A DNA stretch of 64,000 nt from Sphingomonas montana. GTDB taxonomy: Bacteria > Pseudomonadota > Alphaproteobacteria > Sphingomonadales > Sphingomonadaceae. The notes beneath the pieces are model-generated. The model worked only from the letters and a program-made list of their open reading frames with translations, made no database searches and was not told where the DNA came from. The stretch spans positions 35,488-99,487 of the forward strand of contig NZ_KV887140.1 of NCBI RefSeq assembly GCF_001956315.1, written 5' to 3'. Shown in pieces: positions 55,218 to 63,442 of this stretch; within the stretch, counting starts at the first letter, position 1; every line of letters begins with the position of its first letter. Position numbers and translations under genes: made by a program.

Positions 55218-55297
55218 GGTGGAGAAGGCAGCACATGTCTCCCCCACGTCGGAATAATAAGCGCCCCCCGCTCCGTCGCCGGTCCCAACCTGATGCG

Positions 55298-55732
55298 TTA
55301 TCGGGCGTCATCCTCCTCGACCACGCTGACGACCTCGCCCGCCTCCGTCTCACCCCGCGCCCCGGCGAACGTCGCCCAGTCCCCTTCGCCGATACCCGGC
55401 GGTGGTCCCGCGATGCCGGTCGGCTCGTGCGACGGGTCGGTGCGCGCGCGATGCAGGTGGACCTTGGCGATCATGTTGGCCGATATCGGCGCGGTGATGA
55501 ACAGGAACAGCGCGATCAGCAGTTCGTGCGCGCTCCAGATCCCATGTCGCGCCAGCGCATAGCCGACCGACGCAAGCAGCAGCGACCCCAGCCCCAGCGT
55601 CGTCGCCTTGGTCGGCCCATGCAGCCGCTCCATGGTCGTCGGCAGGCGGACCAGTCCCCAGCTGCCGATCAGCACGAACGCCCCGCCCAGCAGGATTAGC
55701 CCGGCCAGCATGCCGTCGACCATCCCGTTCAT
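55298..55732 (-). CDS. mrpG: Mrp Na+/H+ antiporter subunit G
   Basis: A 144-residue subunit with three membrane helices (MLAGLILLGGAFVLIGSWGLV, ATTLGLGSLLLASVGYAL, ELLIALFLFITAPISANMIA) and the conserved RLPTTMERLHGPTKATTLG. The C-terminal 45 residues are hydrophilic and acidic, longer than in many MrpG. It is the last gene of the six-gene antiporter operon; its ATG overlaps the mrpF stop. Confidence 0.93.
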   Translation of the reverse strand: MNGMVDGMLAGLILLGGAFVLIGSWGLVRLPTTMERLHGPTKATTLGLGSLLLASVGYALARHGIWSAHELLIALFLFITAPISANMIAKVHLHRARTDPSHEPTGIAGPPPGIGEGDWATFAGARGETEAGEVVSVVEEDDAR

Positions 55733-55998
55733 TCGACGATGTCCCCGCGCAGGATGAACTTGCAATAGGCGATGGTGCTGACGAACCCGACCATCGCCAG
55801 CAGCAGCGCCGCCTCGAAATAGGTCGTGTTGCCGCCCAGCATGCCGATCAGCACGATCAGCGCGATGACGTTGATGACCATCGTGTCGATCGCGATGATC
55901 CGGTCGCCCGGCGTCGGCCCGCGGAACAGCCGCCAGCCGTTGCACAGCAGCGCGATCGCGACCGCGACCGATGCGATGCGGAGCGCCCATTCGGTCAT
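55729..55998 (-). CDS. mrpF: Mrp Na+/H+ antiporter subunit F
   Basis: An 89-residue three-helix subunit with the family core FRGPTPGDRIIAIDTMVINVIALIV, whose Asp residue is conserved in MrpF and its bile-salt-efflux homologues. The start overlaps the mrpE stop and the stop overlaps the mrpG start, both by ATGA. Confidence 0.93.
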   Translation of the reverse strand: MTEWALRIASVAVAIALLCNGWRLFRGPTPGDRIIAIDTMVINVIALIVLIGMLGGNTTYFEAALLLAMVGFVSTIAYCKFILRGDIVE

Positions 55999-56486
55999 GC
56001 GAACACCCGCAGCAGCCGTGCTTCGTACCGCGCCTTGATCCGCGCGACTTCCGCGTCGGGGTCGGCCACGTCCAGCGCATGGACCAGCAGGTGCCGGCCA
56101 TCTGCCGATATGTCCGCCGATACCGTGCCCGGCGTCAGGCTGATCGTGCCGGCCAGGACGGTCACCGCCTCCGGCGTGGTCAGCGCGATCGGGATGGTCA
56201 GCCAGCGGGATCGCAGGTCGCGGTTGCGCCGGAACAGGATCAGCCGGGCGACTTGAAAATTCGCGACGACGATATCGTACAGCACGATGCAGACATATCC
56301 GGCCAGCGCGCGGCCGAACCGCACGCGCGGCCGATCCGGCCAGAACGGTTCGGTGAATTTGGGCAGGACCACGCCCACCACCGCCCCCAGCACGACCCCG
56401 CCGACGGTCACCGCATTGGCCATCAGCAGCCAGACGACCAGCAGCATCGCCGACAAGGCCGGATGGGGCAGCAGCCACCGCATCAT
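55995..56486 (-). CDS. mrpE: Mrp Na+/H+ antiporter subunit E
   Basis: A 163-residue subunit: two N-terminal helices (ALSAMLLVVWLLMANAVT and VVLGAVVGVVLP), then YVCIVLYDIVVANFQVARLIL and a cytoplasmic domain with LTTPEAVTVLAGTISLTPGT, all typical of MrpE. ATG 56486 is the first of two consecutive Met codons and overlaps the mrpD stop. Confidence 0.93.
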   Translation of the reverse strand: MMRWLLPHPALSAMLLVVWLLMANAVTVGGVVLGAVVGVVLPKFTEPFWPDRPRVRFGRALAGYVCIVLYDIVVANFQVARLILFRRNRDLRSRWLTIPIALTTPEAVTVLAGTISLTPGTVSADISADGRHLLVHALDVADPDAEVARIKARYEARLLRVFA

Positions 56487-58000
56487 CGCGCCGGACCCAG
56501 CACGGCCAGGCTGTAGCGGTGCGGCGCGAACAGCTGCGCCGCCGCCGCCTGCGCCTGCGCCGTGGCCCAGCCGCCACCCAATGTCAGGACGCCCAGCAGG
56601 GCCACCAGCGCGAGCGGCGCGGCGAAGTCGGCCCGCGACCGCACGGGGCCGGCGACCGGATCCGCGCCGTCCGCCTTCCAATAGATCGCGCTGCCGCTCC
56701 GCGCGAACCCGATCACGCCGATCAGCGTCGTCCCCAGCACCGTCGCCCACAGGATCCACCAATAGGGCGTCCCGGCCACGGCCTGCAGGATGAACAGCTT
56801 GCCGACGAAGCCGGACAGCGGCGGCAGGCCGACCGCGGCGATCGCGGCGGCCAGGAACAGCAGGCCCGCCGCCTGTTGCCCGGCGAAACGCGGGCCGGCG
56901 ACGGCCGCGTCGGCATAGGGGCCGCGCCGCCGCTGCGTTACATCCGCCATCAGGAACAGCGCCGCCCCTGCCAGCGTCGCATGCACCAGGTAGAACAGCG
57001 CCGCCGCCGTCGTGGCCTCCGTCCAGCACGCGACCGCTAGCAGCAGCGTACCCGTCGATCCCAGCAACCCGAACGCCGCCTGTTCGCGCATCCCCCGCGC
57101 GGCCAGCACGCCGGCAAAGCCGACGATCGCGGTCAGGACGGCGGCGGGCATCAGCCAGGGCGCCGGCACCCAGGCGGCGGCCCCCGCGCCCGCACCGAAG
57201 ATCAGCGGCACGGTCCGGATCATCGCATAGACCCCGACCTTCGTCATGATCGCGAACAGTGCCGCCACCACCGGCGCCGTCGCGGTATAGGTGCGCGGCA
57301 ACCACAGATGCAGCGGCACGACGGCGGCCTTCAGCGCGAACACGGTCAGCAACAGCAGCCCGGCGATCCGCACCAACCCCTGATCCGCCATTCCCAACGC
57401 CGCCACCCGCCGCGCCAGGTCGGCCATGTTGAGCGTACCCGTCAGGCCGTAGAGCAGCCCCAGCGCGATCAGGAACAGCGCCGATCCGACGATGTTGACG
57501 ATCACATAGCCGACCCCCGCCTTCAGCCGGGCCGCCCCCTGCCCATGTAGCATCAGGCCGTAGGACGCGATCAGCAGCACTTCGAAGAACACGAACAGGT
57601 TGAACAGGTCGCCGGTCAGGAACGCGCCGTTCAACCCCAGTAGCTGGAAATGGAACAGCGGGTGGAAATGCCAGCCCTTGCGGTCCATCGCTGTGACCAC
57701 CGCATGCACCATCACGACCAGCGCCAGTGCGGCCGCCAGCACCAGCATGATCGCCGTCAGCCGGTCGATCACCAGCACGATGCCGAACGGCGCGGGCCAG
57801 CCGCCCAGCGGATAGGCGCGGATCGCATCGTCCTGCGCCACCCCGAACAGCGCGAGTGCGGCGCCCAGCATCGCGACACATCCCGCCAGCGACAGCGCCA
57901 CGCCAACGCGCCTCCGCCGCCGCATCGCCAGCAGGGCGAGCGGCGCGACGATCGTCGGGATCACGATCGGCGCGATCACCAGATGATCGAGCGCGGTCAC
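56483..58000 (-). CDS. mrpD: Mrp Na+/H+ antiporter subunit D
   Basis: A 505-residue proton-pumping-type subunit related to NuoM/NuoN, with about 14 membrane helices. Conserved features are NLFVFFEVLLIASYGLMLHG with the key Glu, the Lys in LTVFALKAAVVPLHLWLP, and a broken-helix region around VVAALFAIMTKVGVYA. The start is GTG 58000, overlapping the mrpC stop (GTGA). Confidence 0.94.
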   Translation of the reverse strand: MTALDHLVIAPIVIPTIVAPLALLAMRRRRRVGVALSLAGCVAMLGAALALFGVAQDDAIRAYPLGGWPAPFGIVLVIDRLTAIMLVLAAALALVVMVHAVVTAMDRKGWHFHPLFHFQLLGLNGAFLTGDLFNLFVFFEVLLIASYGLMLHGQGAARLKAGVGYVIVNIVGSALFLIALGLLYGLTGTLNMADLARRVAALGMADQGLVRIAGLLLLTVFALKAAVVPLHLWLPRTYTATAPVVAALFAIMTKVGVYAMIRTVPLIFGAGAGAAAWVPAPWLMPAAVLTAIVGFAGVLAARGMREQAAFGLLGSTGTLLLAVACWTEATTAAALFYLVHATLAGAALFLMADVTQRRRGPYADAAVAGPRFAGQQAAGLLFLAAAIAAVGLPPLSGFVGKLFILQAVAGTPYWWILWATVLGTTLIGVIGFARSGSAIYWKADGADPVAGPVRSRADFAAPLALVALLGVLTLGGGWATAQAQAAAAQLFAPHRYSLAVLGPAR

Positions 58001-58356
58001 GCCGCGTCCCCTTCGTCGCGACCGTCGGCGATCCCGTCCACCTGGTCCGACCCGCTTTCCAGGAAACTGCGCAGCGACAGGACCACCACCAGCGCCGTCA
58101 TGCCGAACGTGATGACGATCGCGGTCAGCACCAGCGCCTGCGGCAGCGGATCGGCATGGTCGGTCACGCCTTTCGCGAACAGCGGCGGCCGATCGACCAC
58201 CAGCCGGCCGATCGCGAACAGGAACAGGTTCACCGCATAGGACAGCAAGGTCAGCCCCAGCACGACCTGGAACGTCCGCCCACGCAGCGCGAGATACACG
58301 CCGCCCGCCGTCAACACGCCGATCGCGCTGGCGATCAGGAATTCGAGGCTCATCAT
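57997..58356 (-). CDS. mrpC: Mrp Na+/H+ antiporter subunit C
   Basis: A 119-residue NuoK-like subunit with three helices (FLIASAIGVLTAGGVYLAL, FQVVLGLTLLSYAVNLFLFA, LVLTAIVITFGMTALVVVL). The start overlaps the mrpAB stop. The C-terminal tail is hydrophilic and acidic. Confidence 0.94.
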   Translation of the reverse strand: MMSLEFLIASAIGVLTAGGVYLALRGRTFQVVLGLTLLSYAVNLFLFAIGRLVVDRPPLFAKGVTDHADPLPQALVLTAIVITFGMTALVVVLSLRSFLESGSDQVDGIADGRDEGDAA

Positions 58357-61175
58357 GCGGCATCCTCGTCATGCCGATCGCTGGCGCGGGCCGCGCGTTG
58401 CGCGACATGGCTCAGCTGCTGCAACGCCATCATCACGGCCCCCATCACGACGCAGGCGACGCCGGTGTCGAACAGCATGGCGGTCGCCAGTTCGAACTCG
58501 CCGATCAGCGGCAGGTGGAAATAGCCGAAGCTGCTCGACAGGAACGGCGCACCGAACGCCAGCGACCCCAGCCCCGTCGCGACCGCGATCAGCACGCCCG
58601 ACGCGATCAGCGGATGCTCGCCGATCCGTCGCCGCTCGTCGGTCCAGTCGAACCCGGACGCGAGATATTGCAACAGGATCGCAATTGCGAACAGCAGCGC
58701 GGCGACGAAGCCGCCTCCCGGCTGATTATGCCCGCGCAGGAAGATGTATATCCCGACCAGCAACCCCAGCGGCAGCAGCAGCCGCGTCGCCATCACGAAC
58801 ATCATCGGGTGGCGCTCGGGCGAATGCGGCATGTCCTTGCGCCACGCGCGCAACCGGCGGCCGGCGGCCCCCCGCGCGGCCGGTTCGAGCAGCGCGTAGA
58901 TCGCCAGCCCGGCAATGCCCAGCACGATGATCTCCCCCATCGTGTCGAATGCACGGAAATCGACCAGCGTCACGTTCACCACATTGGTGCCGCCGCCCCC
59001 GGAATAGCTGTTGGCCCAGTGATAGGCGGAGACGGAATCCCGCACCGGGCGGGTCATGATCGCCCATGCCGTCCATCCCGTACCGATGCCGGCCACGATG
59101 CCCAGCGCCCCGTCGCGCAGCCGGCGGGGCGTGCCGGACAGCCGTCGCGGCGTCTTGGGCAACAGGTGCAGCGCGAGCAGCAGCAGCAGGATCGTCACCA
59201 CTTCCACCGCGATCTGGGTCAGCGCCAGGTCCGGGGCGGACAGCCGGACGAACAGCAACGCCATGACGAGCCCGATGACGCTGATGAACACCAGCACCAG
59301 GAACCGGTGCCGGTGCGCGACGACGACCGCCAGCGTGGCCGCGATCAGCGCGAACCACGCGACGATCGCGACCGGCGATGCCGGCAGCGTGGTCCGCGTG
59401 CCGGTAGCCATGCCGCCGGGCGTCATCGTGCCGTCGATCCCCAGCAGCACCGCCACCGCGAACAGCATGAACAGATAGCGTTGCAGCGAGGCGACATGCA
59501 CCGCCAGCATAGCGCGCCGCACGTGCGTGACGACGGCGGCCATCGTGGCATCGAACATCCGCTTCGCGTCCGGCAGGCCACCGGCCGGCAGTATCGCCGC
59601 CAGCGCACGATGCCGCCACAGCAGCAGCGCCCCGGCCACGACTGCGGTGATGCTCATCGCCAGCGCGGGATTGACGCCGTGCCACAGCGCGAGATGGAGC
59701 ACAGGCGCGGTGCCGCCGGTCACCGCCCCGCCCGCCGCCGTCACCAGCGGCCCCGCGATCGTCATCGGCAACAGCCCCAGCAGGATCGCGATCGCGACCA
59801 GCACCACCGGTGGCCCGAGCATCGCCAGTCCCGGATCGTGCGGCCGCGCCACGGCACCCGTCCGCGTCGGTCCACAGAACAGGGCGAGCGCATAACGCAG
59901 CGAATAGGCCACCGACAGCGTCGCGGCCAGCGTCGCCAGCACCGGCACGAGCAACGCCTGCCCCGCAAAGGCGATGTGTGCGCTCTCCTCCAGCATCATC
60001 TCCTTCGAGATGAACCCGCCGAGCGGCGGCAGCCCCGCCATCGCCGCCGCCGCCAGCGTGCCGAACGTCGCGGTCACCGGCATAAGCGCGGCGAGCCCGC
60101 CCAGCCGGCGGAGATCGCGCGTGCCCGTCTCATGATCCACGATACCGGCATTCATGAACAGCGCGGCCTTGAACGCGGCGTGGTTCAGCATGTGGAAAAG
60201 CGCCGCGGTCGCCGCAGCACCCGTCCCGAACCCCAGCAGCATGACCATCAGCCCCAGCTGGCTGATCGTCGAATAGGCCAGGATCGCCTTCAGGTCGTGG
60301 CGGAACAGCGCGACCCCCGCGCCGAACAGCATCGTGACCAGCCCGGTCGTCGTGACGAGGTAGAACCAATAGTCGCTCCCCGCCAGCACCGGCCACAGCC
60401 GCGCCAGCAGGAACACACCCGCCTTCACCATCGTGGCGGAATGGAGGTACGCGCTGACCGGGGTCGGCGCGGCCATCGCGTGCGGCAACCAGAAATGGAA
60501 CGGAAACTGCGCCGATTTGGTAAAGGCACCCAGCAGCACGAGCAAGAGAATGGCGGGATAGAGCGGCGACGCCTGCACGATATCGGCCCGCATCAGGATC
60601 GTCGCCAGTTCATAAGATCCCGCCGCCTGCCCCAGCAGCAGCAGCCCCGCGATCAGCGCCAGCCCCCCGCCGCCGGTCACCGCCAGCGCCATCCGCGCGC
60701 CCTGCCGCGCATCGGCCCGGTCGCGCCAGAACCCGATCAGCAGGAACGACGACAGGCTGGTCATCTCCCAGAACAGCAGCATCAGCAGCACATTGTTCGA
60801 CAGTGCGATCCCGACCATCGCCCCCTGGAACAGCATCAGGCAGGCAAGGAACCGTCCGGTCGCCTCATCCTTTGCCAGATACCCCTGCGCATAGACCGTG
60901 ACGAGCGACCCGATCCCCAGGATCAGCCCCGCGAACAGCAGGCCGAGCGGATCGAGCCACAGGCCGAGATCGAGCCCGATCGCCGGGATCCAGGCGATCC
61001 TGTTCACGATCACCGTACCCGCCAGCACGGTCGGTGCCGCCGCCGCCAACAGTACGAACCCGGCGACGCTCGTCCCGATCGCGATCGCGAACTGCACCCC
61101 GCGCCCCGCGCGCGCGCAGGCCGCCAGCGCCCCGGCGGCCAGGAACGGCAAGATCGTCAGGACGAACAGGATCAT
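58353..61175 (-). CDS. mrpA: Fused Mrp Na+/H+ antiporter subunits A and B
   Basis: A 940-residue membrane protein. The first 700 residues are the NuoL-like MrpA subunit, with FWEMTSLSSFLLIGFWRDR, ALTKSAQFPFHFWLPHAM-like sequence (GAFTKSAQFPFHFWLPHAM) and HMLNHAAFKAALFMNAGI, then the DUF4040-type segment LSAPDLALTQIAVEVVTILL. The last 150 residues are MrpB (LRGHNQPGGGFVAALLFAIA). An A-B fusion defines the group 2, six-gene Mrp operons, which exchange Na+ (or Li+/K+) for H+ and support alkali and salt tolerance. ATG 61175 is preferred over TTG 61178. Confidence 0.95.
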   Translation of the reverse strand: MILFVLTILPFLAAGALAACARAGRGVQFAIAIGTSVAGFVLLAAAAPTVLAGTVIVNRIAWIPAIGLDLGLWLDPLGLLFAGLILGIGSLVTVYAQGYLAKDEATGRFLACLMLFQGAMVGIALSNNVLLMLLFWEMTSLSSFLLIGFWRDRADARQGARMALAVTGGGGLALIAGLLLLGQAAGSYELATILMRADIVQASPLYPAILLLVLLGAFTKSAQFPFHFWLPHAMAAPTPVSAYLHSATMVKAGVFLLARLWPVLAGSDYWFYLVTTTGLVTMLFGAGVALFRHDLKAILAYSTISQLGLMVMLLGFGTGAAATAALFHMLNHAAFKAALFMNAGIVDHETGTRDLRRLGGLAALMPVTATFGTLAAAAMAGLPPLGGFISKEMMLEESAHIAFAGQALLVPVLATLAATLSVAYSLRYALALFCGPTRTGAVARPHDPGLAMLGPPVVLVAIAILLGLLPMTIAGPLVTAAGGAVTGGTAPVLHLALWHGVNPALAMSITAVVAGALLLWRHRALAAILPAGGLPDAKRMFDATMAAVVTHVRRAMLAVHVASLQRYLFMLFAVAVLLGIDGTMTPGGMATGTRTTLPASPVAIVAWFALIAATLAVVVAHRHRFLVLVFISVIGLVMALLFVRLSAPDLALTQIAVEVVTILLLLLALHLLPKTPRRLSGTPRRLRDGALGIVAGIGTGWTAWAIMTRPVRDSVSAYHWANSYSGGGGTNVVNVTLVDFRAFDTMGEIIVLGIAGLAIYALLEPAARGAAGRRLRAWRKDMPHSPERHPMMFVMATRLLLPLGLLVGIYIFLRGHNQPGGGFVAALLFAIAILLQYLASGFDWTDERRRIGEHPLIASGVLIAVATGLGSLAFGAPFLSSSFGYFHLPLIGEFELATAMLFDTGVACVVMGAVMMALQQLSHVAQRAARASDRHDEDAA

Positions 61176-61318
61176 CAAATCTGGTCTCTCGGCACAGCCG
61201 ACCCGTACTCCATCACGCGCCGGAATAGCGACCCGTCATCGACCGTCGCCACGGTACGATATCCTCCGAAGACGCACGAAATACCGGGTACGCCAACCCG
61301 ATGATTGGGTTCGGAACC

Positions 61319-61400
61319 GTCCATCCCGTGCGAAGCCGGAAGGGCCGCAGTCCAATCTGCGCGCCAGCTTGCCGGCAGTCGAAAGGCTTGGCATGGACGG
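61319..61400. repeat. Family B element, decayed copy 4
   Basis: GTCCATCCCGTGCGAAGCCGG at one end and GGCAGTCGAAAGGCTTGGCA then TGGACGG at the other keep the outline of family B, but much of the pairing is lost. It lies in the divergent region between mrpA and the arsC-like gene, 34 bp before the latter. Confidence 0.5.
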
Positions 61401-61433
61401 CTTGCCCGCACCCGGTTGCCGAAAGCAGGTCCC

Positions 61434-61877
61434 ATGACGTTCCGACCCCAGACCGTCGATATCATTGTCTATCACAACCCCGCATGCGGCACGTCGCGCA
61501 ACGTGCTGGGCCTGATCCGCAACGCCGGCATTGAACCGCACGTCGTCGAATATCTCAAGACGCCCCCGTCGCGCGCGCTGCTTGTCGATCTGATCCGCCG
61601 GGCCGGCATGGCGCCCCGCGATCTGCTGCGCGAGAAGGGAACGCCCTTCGCCGAACTGGGCCTGGACGACGCCGCGCTCTCCGACGATGCGCTGCTCGAT
61701 GCGATGCTGGACCACCCGATCCTCATCAACCGCCCGCTCGTCGTCGCGCCGCTCGGCGTGAAGCTGTGCCGGCCGTCGGAGACGGTCCTCGACCTGCTGC
61801 CCGAACCGCAACGGGACGCGTTCGCCAAGGAGGACGGCGAACCGGTCGTCGATGCGTCGGGCAGACGCGTCGCCTGA
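61434..61877 (+). CDS. arsC: Arsenate reductase, glutaredoxin-type ArsC family
   Basis: A 147-residue thioredoxin-fold protein with the catalytic Cys18 in HNPACGTSRNVL, which keeps the downstream Arg, then EPHVVEYLKTPPSRALLVDL and PILINRPLVV. These match glutaredoxin-dependent arsenate reductases such as plasmid R773 ArsC. No arsR, arsB or acr3 is adjacent, so resistance is not certain, and Spx/YffB-like relatives exist. AGCAGG lies 4 nt before the ATG. Confidence 0.82.
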   Translation: MTFRPQTVDIIVYHNPACGTSRNVLGLIRNAGIEPHVVEYLKTPPSRALLVDLIRRAGMAPRDLLREKGTPFAELGLDDAALSDDALLDAMLDHPILINRPLVVAPLGVKLCRPSETVLDLLPEPQRDAFAKEDGEPVVDASGRRVA

Positions 61878-62107
61878 TGCCGCCTACGGCTTCGGGTGGA
61901 ACCGCGCAGCCCGACGTCCGCCCGGCCATGATCTTACGCCAACGTCATCGCGCGCGACCTCCCCATGGCTGCACCTCCCGGCGCGGAAGGGCATCCGCAT
62001 CGGCCGGGATCGCTGAGCGTCCCGCACCAGATCGTCCGGGTCGAGACCCCGCGATCACTGCCGCAGCGCACGCTCGTGCGGCAGGATGCAGCCGGAAATC
62101 CATTCGA

Positions 62108-62118
62108 TAACATTGTTA
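62108..62118. promoter_or_regulatory. AT-rich palindrome TAACATTGTTA
   Basis: TAACA-T-TGTTA is a perfect 5+5 palindrome in a GC-rich intergenic gap between convergent arsC and the CoA lyase gene (61878-62147). It stands out by composition. Lying downstream of both genes, it is not an obvious operator. Confidence 0.3.
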
Positions 62119-62147
62119 CAGGACACAGGTTGCCCGAGTCGCGGCGC

Positions 62148-62993
62148 TCAGGCCGGGTCGACATTGTTCAGCGTCGCCATTGCCTGGCGCAGGTGCGGCG
62201 CGTCGATCATCCGTCCGTCCAGCTGCAACGCGCCGACGCCGGGTTGCGCGGCAAAGGCGTCGACCACCGCCCGCGCCCGCGCGACCGTTTCGGCGTCGGG
62301 TGTGAAGGCCGCGTTGATGACCGGCACCTGCGCCGGGTGGATCGCCATCATGCCCGTAAAACCATCGCGGTATCCCCGCGCCGCATAGGCCGCCAGGCCG
62401 GCGCCGTCGCCGATCGCGGGATAGACGGTCTCGATCGCCGTCACCCCCGCGGCATGCGCCCCGAACAGCAGCAGTGCGCGGACCATCTGGTAGGGCGCGG
62501 TATAGGATCCGTCCGGTTCCCGACTGGTCGCGGCCCCGATCGCGGCGGGCAGGTCCTCCGCCCCCCAGGTCAGTCCGCACAGCCGTTCCGCAACCGAAGC
62601 ATATTCGCCCAGCGTGAAGATCGCGGCCGGAACCTCCGTTGCGATCGGCAGGATCGGCGGGCAATCCGCCCCGACCGCACGCACCAGCGACAGGATTTCG
62701 GCCGGCCCGGTAACTTTCGGCACCATGATCGCGTCGGCGTGCCGCGCGACCATCAGGTCCGCGTCCAGCGTTCCGGCATCTAGCGGGTTGATCCGCACCA
62801 TCCGCACCACGTCGCGCGGTCCGTCCGCCGGCCCCGCCAGCCAGTCCGCCACCGCCCCGCGCGCCAGCGCCTTGCGCGCCGCCGAAACCGAATCCTCCAG
62901 GTCCAGGATGATCGCATCCGCCCCGCTCGCCGCCGCCTTCGCGAACCGTTCCGGCCGGTCGCCCGGCACGAACAGCAGCGACCGCAACCTCAT
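62148..62993 (-). CDS. CoA ester lyase (CitE/HpcH-like)
   Basis: A 281-residue TIM-barrel lyase. The opening RSLLFVPGDRPERFAKAAASGAD, then AIILDLEDSV with conserved acidic residues, IMVPKVTGPAEIL, and GAEDLPAAIGA match the CitE-like group that cleaves malyl-, citramalyl- or methylmalyl-CoA. The start overlaps the MaoC stop (ATGA). With MaoC dehydratase and a carboxylase alpha subunit upstream, it most likely finishes a branched-chain acyl-CoA or methylcrotonyl-CoA route; substrate is inferred. Confidence 0.86.
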   Translation of the reverse strand: MRLRSLLFVPGDRPERFAKAAASGADAIILDLEDSVSAARKALARGAVADWLAGPADGPRDVVRMVRINPLDAGTLDADLMVARHADAIMVPKVTGPAEILSLVRAVGADCPPILPIATEVPAAIFTLGEYASVAERLCGLTWGAEDLPAAIGAATSREPDGSYTAPYQMVRALLLFGAHAAGVTAIETVYPAIGDGAGLAAYAARGYRDGFTGMMAIHPAQVPVINAAFTPDAETVARARAVVDAFAAQPGVGALQLDGRMIDAPHLRQAMATLNNVDPA

Positions 62994-63442
62994 GCCGGCC
63001 GCCGCCGCAGCAGCGCGGTCCGCAGGCAGCGGCAGACGACCTCGTCGCGCTGGTTGGTCAGTTCGTGCGTGAATGTCACGATCCCCGCCTCGGGCCGCGA
63101 CCGGCTGTCCTTCAGCGCGGTCACCACCGTCTCGGCGCGCATCGTATCGCCGATGAACACCGGCTTGGGCATCACCAGCGCGTCATAGCCCAGATTGGCG
63201 ACGAGCGTGCCCAGCGTCGTATCGCCGACCGACAGGCCGACCATCAGCGCGAAGGTGAAGGTGCCGTTGACGACGATCTGCCCGAACTCGCTTGCCCTCG
63301 CGGCCTCCGCATCCAGATGCAACGGCTGCGGATTATGCGTCATCGTCGAAAACAGCAGATTGTCGGTCTCGGTCACCGTCCGGCGGATCTCGTGCGCGAT
63401 CCGGTCGCCCACCTGCCATTCGTCATACCAGCGCCCGGCCAT
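62990..63442 (-). CDS. MaoC family hotdog dehydratase
   Basis: A 150-residue (R)-specific enoyl-CoA hydratase-like protein. TETDNLLFSTMTHNPQPLHLD is a hydratase-2-type motif with the Asn-Pro-x-x-His core, followed by GQIVVNGTFTFALMVGLSV. Relatives include mesaconyl-CoA hydratase, which would suit the adjacent CoA ester lyase. Its start codon shares bases with the carboxylase stop, so the three genes form one transcript. Confidence 0.86.
   Translation of the reverse strand: MAGRWYDEWQVGDRIAHEIRRTVTETDNLLFSTMTHNPQPLHLDAEAARASEFGQIVVNGTFTFALMVGLSVGDTTLGTLVANLGYDALVMPKPVFIGDTMRAETVVTALKDSRSRPEAGIVTFTHELTNQRDEVVCRCLRTALLRRRPA

Noticed and set aside
58371-61304. Long open frame (977 codons) on the plus strand opposite mrpA
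   Set aside because: It is rich in Arg, Gln, His and Pro, lacks any family resemblance and mirrors the strongly supported MrpAB reading; typical antisense openness in GC-rich DNA.
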